Assembly (NCBI GenBank): GCA_947652115.1
Contig: OX393572.1
Coordinates: 2,671,484-2,735,483, forward strand
Origin: Blastomussa wellsi
Taxonomy: Eukaryota > Cnidaria > Anthozoa > Scleractinia > Plerogyridae
Reading direction: 5' to 3'
Length of the DNA: 64,000 bases
Part shown: piece by piece, positions 49,337 through 60,607 of the stretch
Layout: each line of letters begins with the position of its first letter
Position numbering within the stretch: position 1 is the stretch's first letter
Translations under genes and position numbers: made by a program
The notes under the pieces: model-generated
Database searches by the model: none
What the model saw: only the letters and a program-made list of their open reading frames with translations
What the model was told of the DNA's origin: nothing

Positions 49337-49899
49337 CCCCAGAGCTGGTTTTCCTTTCAATGAAGAGCGTTGTAACAAGAATGTACAAAGTAGAATAATG
49401 TACCTAACAACACAAGAAGTAGCATATTAAATATAAAAATCGAATTTTGGCGAGGATAGAACTCCATACTAAGAAAGACCATTTCAGGACATTATCCTTC
49501 AGTCTGTCAGCATCCTAAACAGATATGTCCAGGATAGACCCGGCCACTAATGGCATACAAGCTCGATAAGCTCTTTATGACAAGCATCACAAAGTGTCTT
49601 CATTGACAAGTAGTAATTTAACAAATACTTGCCTTCAATCCTCGACGTAAGTGTAACTAAAGAGGTTAGGTAAAGAATCTACGAACAAGGCAAATCAGCT
49701 AAGCGAATCTAAATTATATCCAGGCGAATGAAAGCGAATCTACGAGTAAGGCAAATCTCAGAAAGTAAAACTCGCCTGAATATATTTAAATGGACTCCAG
49801 AACATCAAAATAACGCAAGTAACACACAAGTTAAGTAATTTTTATTTGCATTCTTTTACGTACATACAGTCACGTCTGGACCGCCTGTGGTTATAACAG

Positions 49900-50330
49900 G
49901 TATTTTCATGCCTTGCTCGGTAAAGTTGTCTCAGGGGGAGGGTTGTGTCGGGTACCCGTTACCTCTGTGTTCAAGGTCGTTCAATACGTCTCAGACTTTA
50001 ATAATAAAGATAAAGGTCGACTAAAACTCTCTTGCTGTGGCTCAGTTGAAAAATAACTTCCTACAAGCACGTTTTTTCTTTGAATTTTATTTCTGTCATA
50101 ACACTTCCTCTAAAATAACGCACATCAAGAATAACAATACTAAGTCTATTATTATTAATTTATAAGGCAGTGGAAAGCTGGCATTGCCTAAGGGTGCACC
50201 ATTAGAAATGTGAAGGGGAGGGGAGGGGGTGAGACTTTCTGGAAAGGTATGTTATTTTTTTTTTTCACAACTAGCAGAACTGCAATTTTTTTTCAGCCCG
50301 TGCAGGGTTTTTCTCTTTGCAATGCAGGAT
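49900..50330. repeat. Duplicated 5' flank, copy 1
   Basis: gtgttcaaggtcgttcaata, cttcctacaagcacgtt, acacttcctctaaaataacg and gactttctggaaagg recur in the same order at 52690-53060. Each copy lies a few hundred bases upstream of a PPxY family gene. Confidence 0.88.
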
Positions 50331-50597
50331 TTTTTTCTTAAATTTTTGTTTTTACAGGATATTTTTTTTTGTTTTTGGACTTCACCCAACACCTTTACAT
50401 TCCTAATAGTGCATCCCTAGCTGTATGTTTGCACATAACTGAATGGGCTCGAGGTCATGCATGTCGGACATTGCAGAAAATTGGTCCGTTCCGAACGAAT
50501 GCCCAGCAGCTGGCACGAATATCATATTTTAGCATATTGACAACGTGACTGGAATATAATCATTCAGTTACAGAGTCCGCGCCACTACAATTTGATC

Positions 50598-51146
50598 ATG
50601 GCAGAGGGACAAGTCACTGGAGAGCATGAAACACCGAGATTGTCAAAGAAATCAAAACAACGGCTTGCATTTTTATTCGCATTTATCTGCATTAATGCGA
50701 GCGTCGCTATCTTTACAATTGTTGTATTTCTGCGTAAAGGTTGCCCTGATTGCAAAATACTGGTAGCTACGTTGGCGATTCTTGCTACTCTACTGTTTTT
50801 CCTCGGTCTTACCATATTGTCAACATTCTGCTCAAGAACAAAACGCAACTTAACCCAATGTCCCCAAGTTGTAATCTCTTCGATCCCCGTCGAAGATCTG
50901 GAAAAATCTCCCGCGTTCATATTGCCTAATAATGAATTTACTCGTGGTCAGCCGTTTGTTTTTGAAGCCTCATCTTGGGATTTGCCTGATTATTTCACTG
51001 CTGTTCAAAACACCAATGCAGTTTATTCATCTCTAGAGGCGGGATTTTGGACAGATGCATTTGAAATAGGGCCACCGAGTTACGCACAGGCCCTTGGACT
51101 AACAGATGGAGCAAGTGGTCAAGTAATTGTAAACAAGGAATTATAA
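50598..51146 (+). CDS. Two-TM PPxY membrane protein, family member 2
   Basis: An intronless 182-aa protein from ATG 50598 (gatcATGG) to TAA 51144-51146. The N-terminus is basic (LSKKSKQR), then TM1 at about 24-45, the loop KGCPDCK with CPDC at 49-52, and TM2 at about 55-78. The tail has PQVVISSIPVEDLEKSPAFI, LPDY at 129-132, and a PPSY motif at 159-162 within a diverged context (DAFEIGPPSYAQAL instead of TENVPETPPPSYEQAL). The CxxC loop resembles that of members 4 and 5. Two cysteines at the membrane face could form a disulfide or be lipidated. This is inference. Confidence 0.8.
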   Translation: MAEGQVTGEHETPRLSKKSKQRLAFLFAFICINASVAIFTIVVFLRKGCPDCKILVATLAILATLLFFLGLTILSTFCSRTKRNLTQCPQVVISSIPVEDLEKSPAFILPNNEFTRGQPFVFEASSWDLPDYFTAVQNTNAVYSSLEAGFWTDAFEIGPPSYAQALGLTDGASGQVIVNKEL

Positions 51147-52189
51147 TTACAGAAAACAGGGAGACAGTCAATGTACAAGACTGCGTGAAGCTTTGGAAAT
51201 CACGTACCAATAGCCTTTCAGATTGCCAACATTGAGAGCTCAATGCTCGTGCGAAAAGAAATGCAACTGTATTTGCAATCTAGACTTCCTAGACCTCAAC
51301 CTTCCTTATACTACACAGCGAGGAAATTATTTTGAGATCTCTGTGGTCCTGGAGTCTATTTAAAGATGTTTAGGCCCGGTTCAAACGTCGAACTTTTCAT
51401 GTACCGAACTTAATTCCCGCAATTAAGCACATGAAAGAAGCAGATTTGGGTCGACCAAAGAATTGGGTTCGACAAGGGAGTGACGAGGGAGTGACGAGGG
51501 AGCGACTCTGATTTCTACGTACCGAACCTAATGCATAAATTACACTAATGTAGTTGTTAATAAAGAGAGTTTGTGATTGGCGGGTGAGCTGTCAAAAACG
51601 CGGTCGTGCATGAAATGGAGCGACAGCAAAAATGTAGCCAGAGTTTATCAGACACAATTTGGATGCTGTTTCGCCTTTTATTGTTGAATATACATCTAAC
51701 TAAAACGAAAGAAAAGACAAGGCTAGAAACTAAAGTCAGTAGTTACAGCTACAGAACTGATCGACACTGAAGAATTTGACCGAAGCCTGGCGACCACATT
51801 TCAAGTACGTTCCAGAAAGATACGTCCGCAATGCGTACTTGTGTGGGGTAATATGGTTAGTATCCATATACAAGGCAGACTTTGATTTAGTGTTGAAATA
51901 TTAATTGATGATGTTAAAGGAGCTACGTCACCATATTTTGGGTCATTTTTTGCGACGAACCAAATTACTCTTAAAAATGTAGAAAGCCTATCTATACATT
52001 TATTATGCATGCTGAATGCTTAATTATACATGCGCTTTATTGTCTTTTTAAACAATAGATATTTAATTGCTACTTACAGTTTGAATAGCTCTCTCTTTCT
52101 CGCCCCCTTTCTCCCTTTTTCTTCTTATTTCCCTCTCTTCTACTGTCCAGATTCCCCTCGAATTTTTCTTCTTTTTTCATTTTTTTTTA

Positions 52190-52283
52190 CCCCAGCAAGC
52201 CTCGAACCCTCGGCCTTCACCTACCGTCAATACCGTTGTCGGATTACTAATCCATCATCTATACCACTACACCACGAGGTTCA
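52190..52283 (-). mobile_element. tRNA-like sequence, probably a SINE head
   Basis: Read on the minus strand: CCTCGTGGTGTAGTGGTATA (box A TGGTGTAGTGG), ending GAGGGTTCGAGGCTTG (box B). The 5' and 3' ends do not form a full acceptor stem, so a working tRNA gene is unlikely. The head differs from the other SINE family in this window. Confidence 0.6.
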
Positions 52284-52689
52284 GTTGAAAACTGGTGGTT
52301 GAAAATTAAATTTTATTTCTTCGTTACTTTTGTAGACAAAGAGAAATTTGCATTACAATCCTTTATTCTGTTATATTTTATTTCCATTGGACAAAATAAT
52401 GCAAGTAAAACACATTGCATTCTTTTCCACACGTAGAATTTGGAGCACTTTTCGAACCTTGTGGAATACATTCTCCTATATAGTAAATCATCGGCACACT
52501 GACAACTGTGGACCGCCTGTGGTTATTTTCATACCTTGCTTCGCGCCACTGATAATTGACATTGAATTGTATTTTGTTAACCCAATTATGAAAATTTTAT
52601 GATATATTATATTGTCTAGCTTGTTTACATACCTTACATATCTCGGCGTAGCGTAGAGGTAAGCACTGTTCGTAAGGTATGTTTACCTT

Positions 52690-53060
52690 TGTGTTCAAGG
52701 TCGTTCAATACGTCTCAGACTTTATAGTCTTTGTAATAAAGATAAAGGTCAGCTAAAACTGTCTTGTTGTGGTTCAGCTGAAAAATAACTTCCTACAAGC
52801 ACGTTCTTTCTTTGAATTTTATTTCTGTCATAACACTTCCTCTAAAATAACGCACATCAAGAATAACAATACTTAGTCTGTTATTATTATTTTGTAAGGT
52901 TGTGGAAAGCTGGCAATGCTAAGGGATGTACCATTAGAAATGTGAAGGGGAGGGGGATAAGACTTTCTGGAAAGGTCTGTTATTTTTTTACAACCAGCAG
53001 GAGTGCAAAATTTCTTTTTTTCAACCCGTGCAGGGTTTTTCTGTCTTTTCTCTCGTTCCT
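52690..53060. repeat. Duplicated 5' flank, copy 2
   Basis: This is the direct repeat of 49900-50330, with moderate divergence (for example gagtgcaaaatttc versus gaactgcaattttt). A further matching piece, ggaccgcctgtggttat, lies at 52509 and 49880. It shows that the duplication producing members 2 and 3 took upstream sequence with it. Confidence 0.88.
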
Positions 53061-53731
53061 TTTCCTAATGATGCCAGTCTCTTACTGTATGTTTCCACAT
53101 GACTGAATATGGTCTAGGTCCTAAACAGGGTCAGGGTTTCACCCAGCCCTCCCCTCCCCCTGGGGAAAAGGAAAAAGATCTTATGTTGACTGATGACCGG
53201 CTAAATAAAAACTGATGAACGCTTCTGATTTCGGATATGCTTAAAACTCGACGAACTTCTTGAAGCCATACCCTGTCTAGGACGACTCCTTAATATCCAT
53301 ACCCAGTTTAGGACCCAGTTTTTTTGAAAATCGTATGTCCCCGGAGCCCTTGGTTTTTCGTGCCAAGGCCCTGCCGGCTAAGAAAAACGAAAAGGGCTAT
53401 GGGGACGAGAATGGTTGACTTTGTAGCCACGTCTTGTCGTTTCCAGGCTCCACAGGCCTCCTAGTTCCAGACTTCTTCTCCATTTTCTGGGGGCGTTTTT
53501 TTCTTCTTTTCCGACCGACCCGACCTAAAATCAGGAAACGCATTTGACAATAAACGAAAAACAAAAGGGATGGGCAAAAATAAAGTTTTTGATTGACTGA
53601 CCACTCGACACGACAACATTCATCTCTCCGGAAGTGCACGACTTCCGTGGCACATTCATTGAAATAAGAAGCCAAAAAGGATTTTGGACCATTATGAAGA
53701 TTCCGTTAATCGATGTCACAAAAAGTTGATA

Positions 53732-54316
53732 ATGACTAGAGAAGAAGAAGCACCACGATCGTCAATAGACTCAACAAAGTGCACAAGACGATTTTATTTA
53801 TCGATCGCTATTTTCTGTGTGACAACGAGTCTGGTCCTCTTTACAATAGCTGTGTACCCGGGTATTCAAAGACGCCTTCATGAGAGAAGCGAGACTTATT
53901 TACTGACGATTTGGGGGACCATTGCAACTTTACTATTTTTCGTCGGAGGTTCCATGTTGGCGGTGTGTTGGAAAAGAGGCCAAAGCAGCCCAACTCCTCA
54001 AGTCGTTATCTCTTTGATTCCTGCAGCAGATTTGGAAAAATCTCCCGCTCACATACTACCATACAACTACATCCCTCGTCGCCAACCATTGGTTTTGAAA
54101 GCATCTTCACTAGATTTTCCTGACTATTTTACCATTGCTCAAAGTATTGATGAACTTTACCCATCTGTGGACGCGGAAGTTTGGACAGAAAATGTTCCTG
54201 AAACTCCGCCACCTTGTTACGAACAGGCGCTTGACATGGCAGCATTGGCTGCTTCGAAAATTGAAGCTGATATACATAATGCGAAACGAGAAGATATCGA
54301 AGATACAAGAGTATGA
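53732..54316 (+). CDS. Two-TM PPxY membrane protein, family member 3
   Basis: An intronless 194-aa protein with start ATG 53732 (ataATGACT). TM1 is about residues 21-43 and TM2 about 57-79. The CxxC loop is absent (replaced by PGIQRRLHERSE). The tail has TPQVVISLIPAADLEKSPAH, FPDY at 129-132 (diverged LPDY), and TENVPETPPPCYEQAL with PPCY at 160-163, then an acidic/basic end (NAKREDIEDTRV). An out-of-frame ATG lies upstream at 53694. Confidence 0.8.
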   Translation: MTREEEAPRSSIDSTKCTRRFYLSIAIFCVTTSLVLFTIAVYPGIQRRLHERSETYLLTIWGTIATLLFFVGGSMLAVCWKRGQSSPTPQVVISLIPAADLEKSPAHILPYNYIPRRQPLVLKASSLDFPDYFTIAQSIDELYPSVDAEVWTENVPETPPPCYEQALDMAALAASKIEADIHNAKREDIEDTRV

Positions 54317-54779
54317 TTAGGCTCGATTTCCGCCGCTCCCTCAAGTGCGGCTGGTAATCGCGCCTAGAGTGGGATGATGAATGCTGTAAAAATACTTTTA
54401 TAACATACGGTATGCCTTGGCCCAGTCTCTTCCAGTTGGGTCATAGTTGTGACGTGTTATCCATTGTTTGCAGAACCAGAACCAATACAATGGCATGCCT
54501 CGTTATGGAAACAGCGGAAGTCGAAAGAGTCCCAAAGCATGCATGTGCTGTGTCACGCACAAGAATCGCAGGCAACTTCCTGTCTGACAGAAACCGGAAG
54601 CGGAAGCTGAATTTTGAAACTGTGCTTTATCCGGCCGGCGACCCCCATGATAAAAGTTGTCAATTTAATAGCCAGGAATAAACACTTTGTCAACGTTGTT
54701 TTGTTTGCTTGGAATTAAAAAAGGAGAATTTAGAAATTCGAAGCCGTTTTAGAATTCCTCTCTTCTAGCCTCCCCGTTC

Positions 54780-55700
54780 TCGTCCTCAGTGCCCACGATC
54801 CTTCTGTAACTTTCAGCCAATCAAATTTGACAACGAGTCCGTGAATCGTTGATTTCCGCCACAGAAGGCGATCGTTGGCGCAGCCCAAATTCAGTCATGG
54901 ATCACGGGTTCTGGGAAACGTGATCTCCTAAAAACGGTTGCGTGGGAGGCTACCTCTCTCTCTCAGAAATGCCGCTCACTTTTTGATATGTTCACTGACA
55001 TTCTGAAGATTTCGGGTATTTTAATGGTGCTAGTTTTTGTTTTGTTTATTAAAGACTGCCTTGGTTGCCGGTCGTACATGGCGGGAATTTTAGGAACTCT
55101 TGCTATGGTACTGTTAATTGTTGGACTACCTGAATAGTACCTTTTCATTGGGTCTATTCCCTTTGAATCCTTGTAACGAAATTGAGCCCAAATTTGTAAC
55201 TGTAAAACGAAAATTAATTGAACAGTGGTTACTACTGCTTCTCGTTTTCTCAGAAAATGGCAAGCAGTCAAAGATCTTCCCGTTTTCTAGGAAAATGAAA
55301 ATAACGGAAGTTTCCATTTTTTCCGTTTTCTTTCTGACGTTGTTCATGTTTTCATTTGAGTCTACGACACTACTAGTTACCAAAACTTGCAAATGGCTTT
55401 GTAAAACCACGTTGTAAGCCCACAGTCATTCTGGTATGTTCCAGGGATAGAGACCTCTGGCCTCCAGCAATGCGTATGGTTCTCATGCTATAACTTTCAG
55501 CCAATCAGATTTGACAACGACTCCGTGAAACGTTGACTTCCGGTATTGAAGGAGATCGTTGGCCCAGCACAAATTAATTATAATGGATCACGGGTTCTGG
55601 GAAACGTGATCCCCTAAAAACGGTTGCGTGTCAGGCTACCTCTCTCAGAAATGCTGCTCACTTTTTGATATGTTCACTGGCATTCTAAAGATTTCGGGTA
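54780..55700. repeat. Direct duplication flanking the truncated copy
   Basis: atggatcacgggttctggga, aacgtgatc and ctaaaaacggttgcgtg, then ctgctcactttttgatatgt, occur at about 54895-55015 and again at about 55583-55700. The two blocks bracket the truncated gene copy. Confidence 0.85.
55017..55130 (+). pseudogene. Truncated PPxY-family copy
   Basis: ttttaatggtgctagttttt through gttaattgttggactac is nearly identical to 56187-56300 of member 4, covering TM1, the CxxC loop and TM2. It then stops abruptly at tgaatag. What follows (55135-55415) resembles the 3' flank after member 5 (about 58540-58740). This is a copy with a large internal deletion. Its 5' side also resembles 55540-55700. Confidence 0.82.
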
Positions 55701-56089
55701 ACTCCAAGCGAGAAGCGCAGGCATTCGTTGCAACTTTTCACGGGCTGCACTCAGTAATTTAAAGAACGTCCTTTCTAACAAATCCCTCTATGATAAGAAT
55801 TGTTGGTTTTAATTTGCCGGGAGATATTGCGCGAGTGCAGAAAATCATAGAAGTATGATGTATAAATGATGCCGGAAATAGAAAATTAAATACGGTTGAA
55901 GGTACGTCACACGACAACTGGCACGTGATAATTAAACGGTCTTAAAGGACTGAAAAATGTTTCCGTTATAATCGTTATTGGTACGTACGTTTTCTGAATT
56001 CGAAGAAAATTAATGAGTTCCAGTCTGCGAACAGCAAAGAACAACTGACCTTGAAACAACATCATTTCCAATCTGCTAAAACTTTGGTC

Positions 56090-56674
56090 ATGACAGAAAA
56101 TACCGCTGAAGAAGAAGCTTCGAGATCCGTAAAGTATCAGAGAAGGCTGTATTTATCAGCTTCAACTCTCTGTCTTGCAGCCAGTGCGGTTTTAATGGTG
56201 CTAGTTTTTGTTTTGTTTATTGAAGACTGTCCTGGTTGCCGATCGTACATGGCGGGAATTTTAGGAACTCTTGCTATGGTACTGTTAATTGTTGGACTAC
56301 TCATATTATCAACTATAGTTTGCCACAAAGGAAGACAAATCAGATTAACTCCTCAAGTTGTGATCTCTTTGATTCCGGCAGAAGACTGGGAAAAATCTCC
56401 AACTTCATTCCTGCTTTACAATCATGTTCCTCATCATACTCATCGCCAGCCGTTTGTTGAAACCTCTTCGATAGATTTGCCTGATTATTTTACCGCTGTT
56501 CAAAATATCGATCAGGCGAATTCATCCGTGGACGCGAAAGCTTGGATCGAAGATCTGCCTGAAACTCCGCCACCGAGTTACAAGCAAGCGATTGAAATGT
56601 GTTCGGTTATTATGCCACGTGACATGAATACAGATTCTTCCAAACAGAGAAATACCGAAGATTCCATACTTTGA
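56090..56674 (+). CDS. Two-TM PPxY membrane protein, family member 4
   Basis: An intronless 194-aa protein from ATG 56090 (gtcATGACAG). TM1 is about 21-44, CPGC at 47-50, and TM2 about 54-77. The tail has TPQVVISLIPAEDWEKSPTS, a histidine-rich HVPHHTHRQPF, LPDY at 130-133, and EDLPETPPPSYKQAIE with PPSY at 161-164. The N-terminus MTENTAEEEA is nearly the same as member 5 (MTENTAEQEA), so these two are the closest pair. The truncated copy at 55017 derives from this subtype. Confidence 0.8.
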   Translation: MTENTAEEEASRSVKYQRRLYLSASTLCLAASAVLMVLVFVLFIEDCPGCRSYMAGILGTLAMVLLIVGLLILSTIVCHKGRQIRLTPQVVISLIPAEDWEKSPTSFLLYNHVPHHTHRQPFVETSSIDLPDYFTAVQNIDQANSSVDAKAWIEDLPETPPPSYKQAIEMCSVIMPRDMNTDSSKQRNTEDSIL

Positions 56675-57485
56675 TGGGTCATGTAGTAATGAGAATGGAT
56701 ATATACGGGAATAGGAATGCATATACGCCCGTCTGAGAAAATGAACAGGTCGCGTTTGCGTGGACAAATGGGAGCGATAATTTTCTTAGCTCTCACGGAG
56801 GAAAAAGACTGCGTAAAAGTAATTCTGTCTGGCAAAAAATCAACTGAACAAAGTTAATATTCTGAAACTGAACCAAACTTTCACAGTAAGATAGCATTTC
56901 AAAAGTTAATCATTTTGTATTGCGTTTCGGACGCCTTTAAGACTAAAACTCAGTCAATCGGAAATAAAATTATTTTTCAATCTATTTTAGCGTAATTGTG
57001 ACTGTTTTATATTTGCCTTTAGCTACTTGGCCGTAATAAAAGAAAATACTTCAGATATTTAGCGTTTTCTGATTTCACCTTCGATATCCCGAACTTCGGA
57101 TTTCTCAAGCCAATTTTCGCTTCTCTGAGAGGTTCGAGAGGTTCGGGCGAGCCAAAACCAGATCAATCACAAGAACCAATCACAGAGAACGTAAGCAACA
57201 TAGTGGACCAATAAGAACTCGTAAGAAATACACGTCATCGGCACCAAGCGCGGGAATTGCACGTGACCAGGTCACGAGTGGTTTTGGTTTTGGATATGAT
57301 TGGTTAGAAAGGTGGCACGAGGTTTTCAAACCAATCACAAAGCTTTAATAGCAAGAAAATACCAAAGCAATTTCATATTACATTCGACACTTCTTTCAAA
57401 CCGCTCGTGAAAACCAAAGCAACACGAACAAAATAGATTTTATTGTGGTCAAAAACATAACTTTAAGTCTACTAAAACTTTGATT

Positions 57486-58004
57486 ATGACAGAAAATACT
57501 GCAGAACAAGAAGCGGTGATGTCCTCAAACTATCTGAAAGGGCTTTTTTATACAGCTGTAACTTTCGCATTTCTCTGCGTTGCAGCAAGTGCAATAGTCG
57601 TGGTGGTTATAATTGTTTTGTTTATTGAAGATTGCGTTGACTGCAAATCGCCTTTAACGCGGATTTTGGGGATTGCCGCTATTTCACTGTTTATTGTTGG
57701 AATATCGATACTATTGACAACAGTTTGCTGCAAAAGAAGACATGCGCACTTAACTCCTCAAGTCGTCGTTATTTCGGCAATTCCCGCTGAAGATTTGGTA
57801 AAATCTCCCGCTCCTTTTCTGCCTTGCAATCATGTTCCTCATCGACAGCCGTTTCTTGTAACTTCTTCGATGGATTTGCCTCCAGATTATTTTAGCGTTG
57901 TTCGAAATATTAGTGACATTTGGACAGAAAATGTTCCCGAAACACCGCCACCTAGTTACGAACTAGCGCTTGAAATGGCAACATTAGCTGAAACTGTAAG
58001 CTAA
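57486..58004 (+). CDS. Two-TM PPxY membrane protein, family member 5
   Basis: An intronless 172-aa protein from ATG 57486 (attATGACAG). TM1 is about 21-46, CVDC at 50-53, and TM2 about 60-80. The tail has TPQVVVISAIPAEDLVKSPA and MDLPPDYFSVV with PPDY at 132-135. It ends with TENVPETPPPSYELALE, with PPSY at 155-158. It is the only member with two full PPxY motifs, because an extra Pro turns LPDY into LPPDY. It is also the shortest, having lost the segment between FSVVRNI and DIWTEN. Confidence 0.8.
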   Translation: MTENTAEQEAVMSSNYLKGLFYTAVTFAFLCVAASAIVVVVIIVLFIEDCVDCKSPLTRILGIAAISLFIVGISILLTTVCCKRRHAHLTPQVVVISAIPAEDLVKSPAPFLPCNHVPHRQPFLVTSSMDLPPDYFSVVRNISDIWTENVPETPPPSYELALEMATLAETVS

Positions 58005-59569
58005 GATAATTTCAAATTGCAAGGAAACACTGAAGCTACAAGCGTGTAACATGAAAGATCTACATCACATAAGGTTGCATAAATTGATAGCTGGACGTGT
58101 TTGCACATCTGTATAGAGGAAGTTTAATTCGCCATTGTTCTGTTTCGGGTTCCACATTATCACATCGAGCTACGTAACAACGCATCACCTAGAAAAATTG
58201 TTACGAACCGAGTACACAACGCTCAACAGTACGTCCGTCAAACAGAAGAAGAATCGAAGAAAAAGAAGAAGCAGAAGATGCTAAATAATTCGCATAAAGA
58301 GCGTTATTCTGCGTATTTAATTAGCATAAACCTTCTGTTCTGTGAAAAGAGGAAAAGTTCAGGGAATTAGGAATGCGCACAAAAGAAGTTTAGTTTGAAT
58401 TAATTAAAACACTTACAAGCTGAAGCTGTACTGTTTTTATACATTGAAGAAAACTCGCTTTATTGTTTGGATTTGAACATTTCTCTATCAAATATTGGAA
58501 ACTCCGCGACAAGAGTACTAGGACTTTAAAGGTATTTGATGCTTGTAACGAGATTCATTGAATTTTTTCTTAAAAGCTTCTCGCGGTTTTCTCAGAAAAT
58601 GGGAAGCAGTCAGTAATCTTCCCGTTTTCTCAGAAAACGGAAATAACGAAGGTTCCATTTTCCCGTTCTCTTTTTAATGTGATTCATGTTTTAATTTGAG
58701 TTTCCGACATTGTTAGTCACCAAAAATTGCAAAATGGCGTTGCCCTTAGATTTAAAATAGAATCGCTCTCACTGAAATAAAGAGGGAAACTCTATAGAAC
58801 GCAGAGCGAGTTGCAAAGCTGGTTTTTTACGAGTACTACGGTACTGGCAGAGAGTTGAAGTTATCCATGCTAAGCCTAGCACATCTCCTTATTCACCCGT
58901 GGTTAACAATCTTCCAAGAAGAGAGACTGTGGCAACGAGCCGGACGGTCGCCGGACGAGGTTGAAAAGTAACTGGAAACAAAAAATAAGACAGTGAACTT
59001 TTGACGTTGGAAGCAAGTTTTAATATCTTCGTGAGAACTTTTGATAAACAAACTAACAAAACTGGATGTAGAAATATGGCCCATATCCAGATGGCGTCGA
59101 AGATATGGGGCGATATGCAATTCGTACAATCACTGGGGTACCACAATATTTGAGTAAAATAAATACATTAATAAAAGCGATTTGCTCTTGATGGCGCGTA
59201 AAATTATGACGTTTTGTTCAAGTAAGAAGTTGTAAAACATCAATAAACTGCCATCAAAAGTTACCTGTCTTCTTTATTGTTGTCCGCCTTGTGTTTACGA
59301 AGCATATAACAGAGCGCAATCACAGCGCAGTCCAGCTATGTATGACGAATTAGAAGCGACGAATGATCCGTTATGATGGCGAATATATATTTCGTCGCGA
59401 GCTACTCGCGAGTATTTTGAGCTTCGCTCGCGCGTTGATCGACTCGCTCAATGTAGTTTGAATAGTAACGGTTTCTGTTAATGGTGCGTCATCTTCTGTT
59501 ATCGACGACGAAAAGTTTGAGAACAGCCTTGCAGGGTTAACGCATACAAATAATACTGATGGCTCTACA
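58005..59569. other. Spacer after the PPxY family
   Basis: Includes the 3' flank (58540-58740) shared with 55170-55415. No gene is supported. A TATA-like gaatatatatttcgtcgcga with nearby palindromic tcgcgagctactcgcgag is at about 59383-59415, upstream of the 59570 ORF. Confidence 0.6.
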
Positions 59570-59977
59570 ATGAGCGATCCTCAGAATTCCGAAACATCTG
59601 ACGATTCCACAATAGTCGTTGAAACCGAAATGCTTCCAAGAGAAACAGAGCAGAGTTTTCCTCAAGTATCTCAGCAAGAACTGTACAACCCTCTTAAATG
59701 TTCGGAAAAAGTTGAACTGTGGCTAAGGACGGGTTTCAGTGGAACTGCAAGAAATCTTCAGCATGGATGGCTTGCACCTTATATCGAACAAGATCTGTCG
59801 GCCAGCACTTTAAGATCCTCGGAAAAAGTAGAATTGTGGCTTAAAGCGCATTTTTCACATACTCTAAGTGAGAGTTTTAAAGACAAGGAAGGGAATTCTA
59901 TACCATTTGGTGGCGAAAAGACAAACGCTGCCGAAAGTGCGATTACAAGTTTAGCAGCGCTTGAGATCTCGCCTTGA
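59570..59977 (+). CDS. Unrecognised 135-aa ORF with internal repeat
   Basis: The ORF runs from ATG 59570 (acaATGAGC) to TGA 59975-59977. The product is acidic, without a signal peptide or TM segment. Two similar segments, LKCSEKVELWLRTGFSGT and LRSSEKVELWLKAHFSHT, lie about 40 residues apart, implying an internal duplication of a short helical module. It is not recognised. It could be a complete small protein or the first exon of a longer gene whose continuation I did not find. A donor-like GAGGTAAAG overlaps the stop codon. Confidence 0.5.
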   Translation: MSDPQNSETSDDSTIVVETEMLPRETEQSFPQVSQQELYNPLKCSEKVELWLRTGFSGTARNLQHGWLAPYIEQDLSASTLRSSEKVELWLKAHFSHTLSESFKDKEGNSIPFGGEKTNAAESAITSLAALEISP

Positions 59978-60607
59978 GGTAAAGTCAAGAAGAACGCAAA
60001 AGCAGGCAAAATAGTCAGGATTATTAAAAAAAATAGACCATTTCCGTGATGAGACTTACGAAAAAAACGTGAAATGGTTAAATAATTTCAATAGGATATG
60101 GAACAGCGAAAAACAGCGGAAACCTTTCAGTGATCAATGCAACTCACGGATTGTAATGAACTAAAATTTCAAGTTGTGATAAAAGGATAGAGTACTTTTA
60201 GCAACAAAAAAAAAACGGTAAGCGATACATTAAATGTCATCCCGAATGTCAATATAAAGTAATTAAAAGATCGCAAATCCACCGTAAGAAAAAAGATGGC
60301 GGCTGTACATTTTACCACAATACTTTGCGAGCCAAACAAAGCCCACTTGGCATACAGAAAGGTATGGTTAAACGAAAGTCGTTCCAACTACCAGCAACAT
60401 TGCTTTTGCCGAGTTTGAACGACTTACAACTCTTATTTGTGTTTTTATACGCACTTTTAGGGTTTTCGCGCGCAAAGCATTATAGTACCAGTCGCCATCT
60501 TTTTCCTTACGGTGGATTGAGTTTAGCTTCCACCACCGCCTTCGGCTTATTCGTTATTCACAGCACTGATGTAGTTTCGCGCGCTATAAACTAGATTGGG
60601 AAACAAT

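Larger units (their letters stand above)
48516..50597. other. Spacer between family members 1 and 2
   Basis: It contains a SINE core fragment at 49288-49336 and, from about 49900 to 50330, the 5' flank that is duplicated before member 3. No other gene is supported. Confidence 0.6.
51147..53731. other. Spacer between family members 2 and 3
   Basis: It holds the tRNA-like element at 52190 and the duplicated flank at about 52690-53060. Nothing else is supported as a gene. Confidence 0.6.

Noticed and set aside
52190..52283. Functional tRNA gene
   Set aside because: A and B boxes are present, but the acceptor stem does not pair and the spacing is off. A SINE head fits better.
60325..60594. 89-aa hydrophobic plus-strand ORF
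   Set aside because: It starts at a non-ATG codon. No conserved motif or neighbouring exon, and length and composition are compatible with chance.
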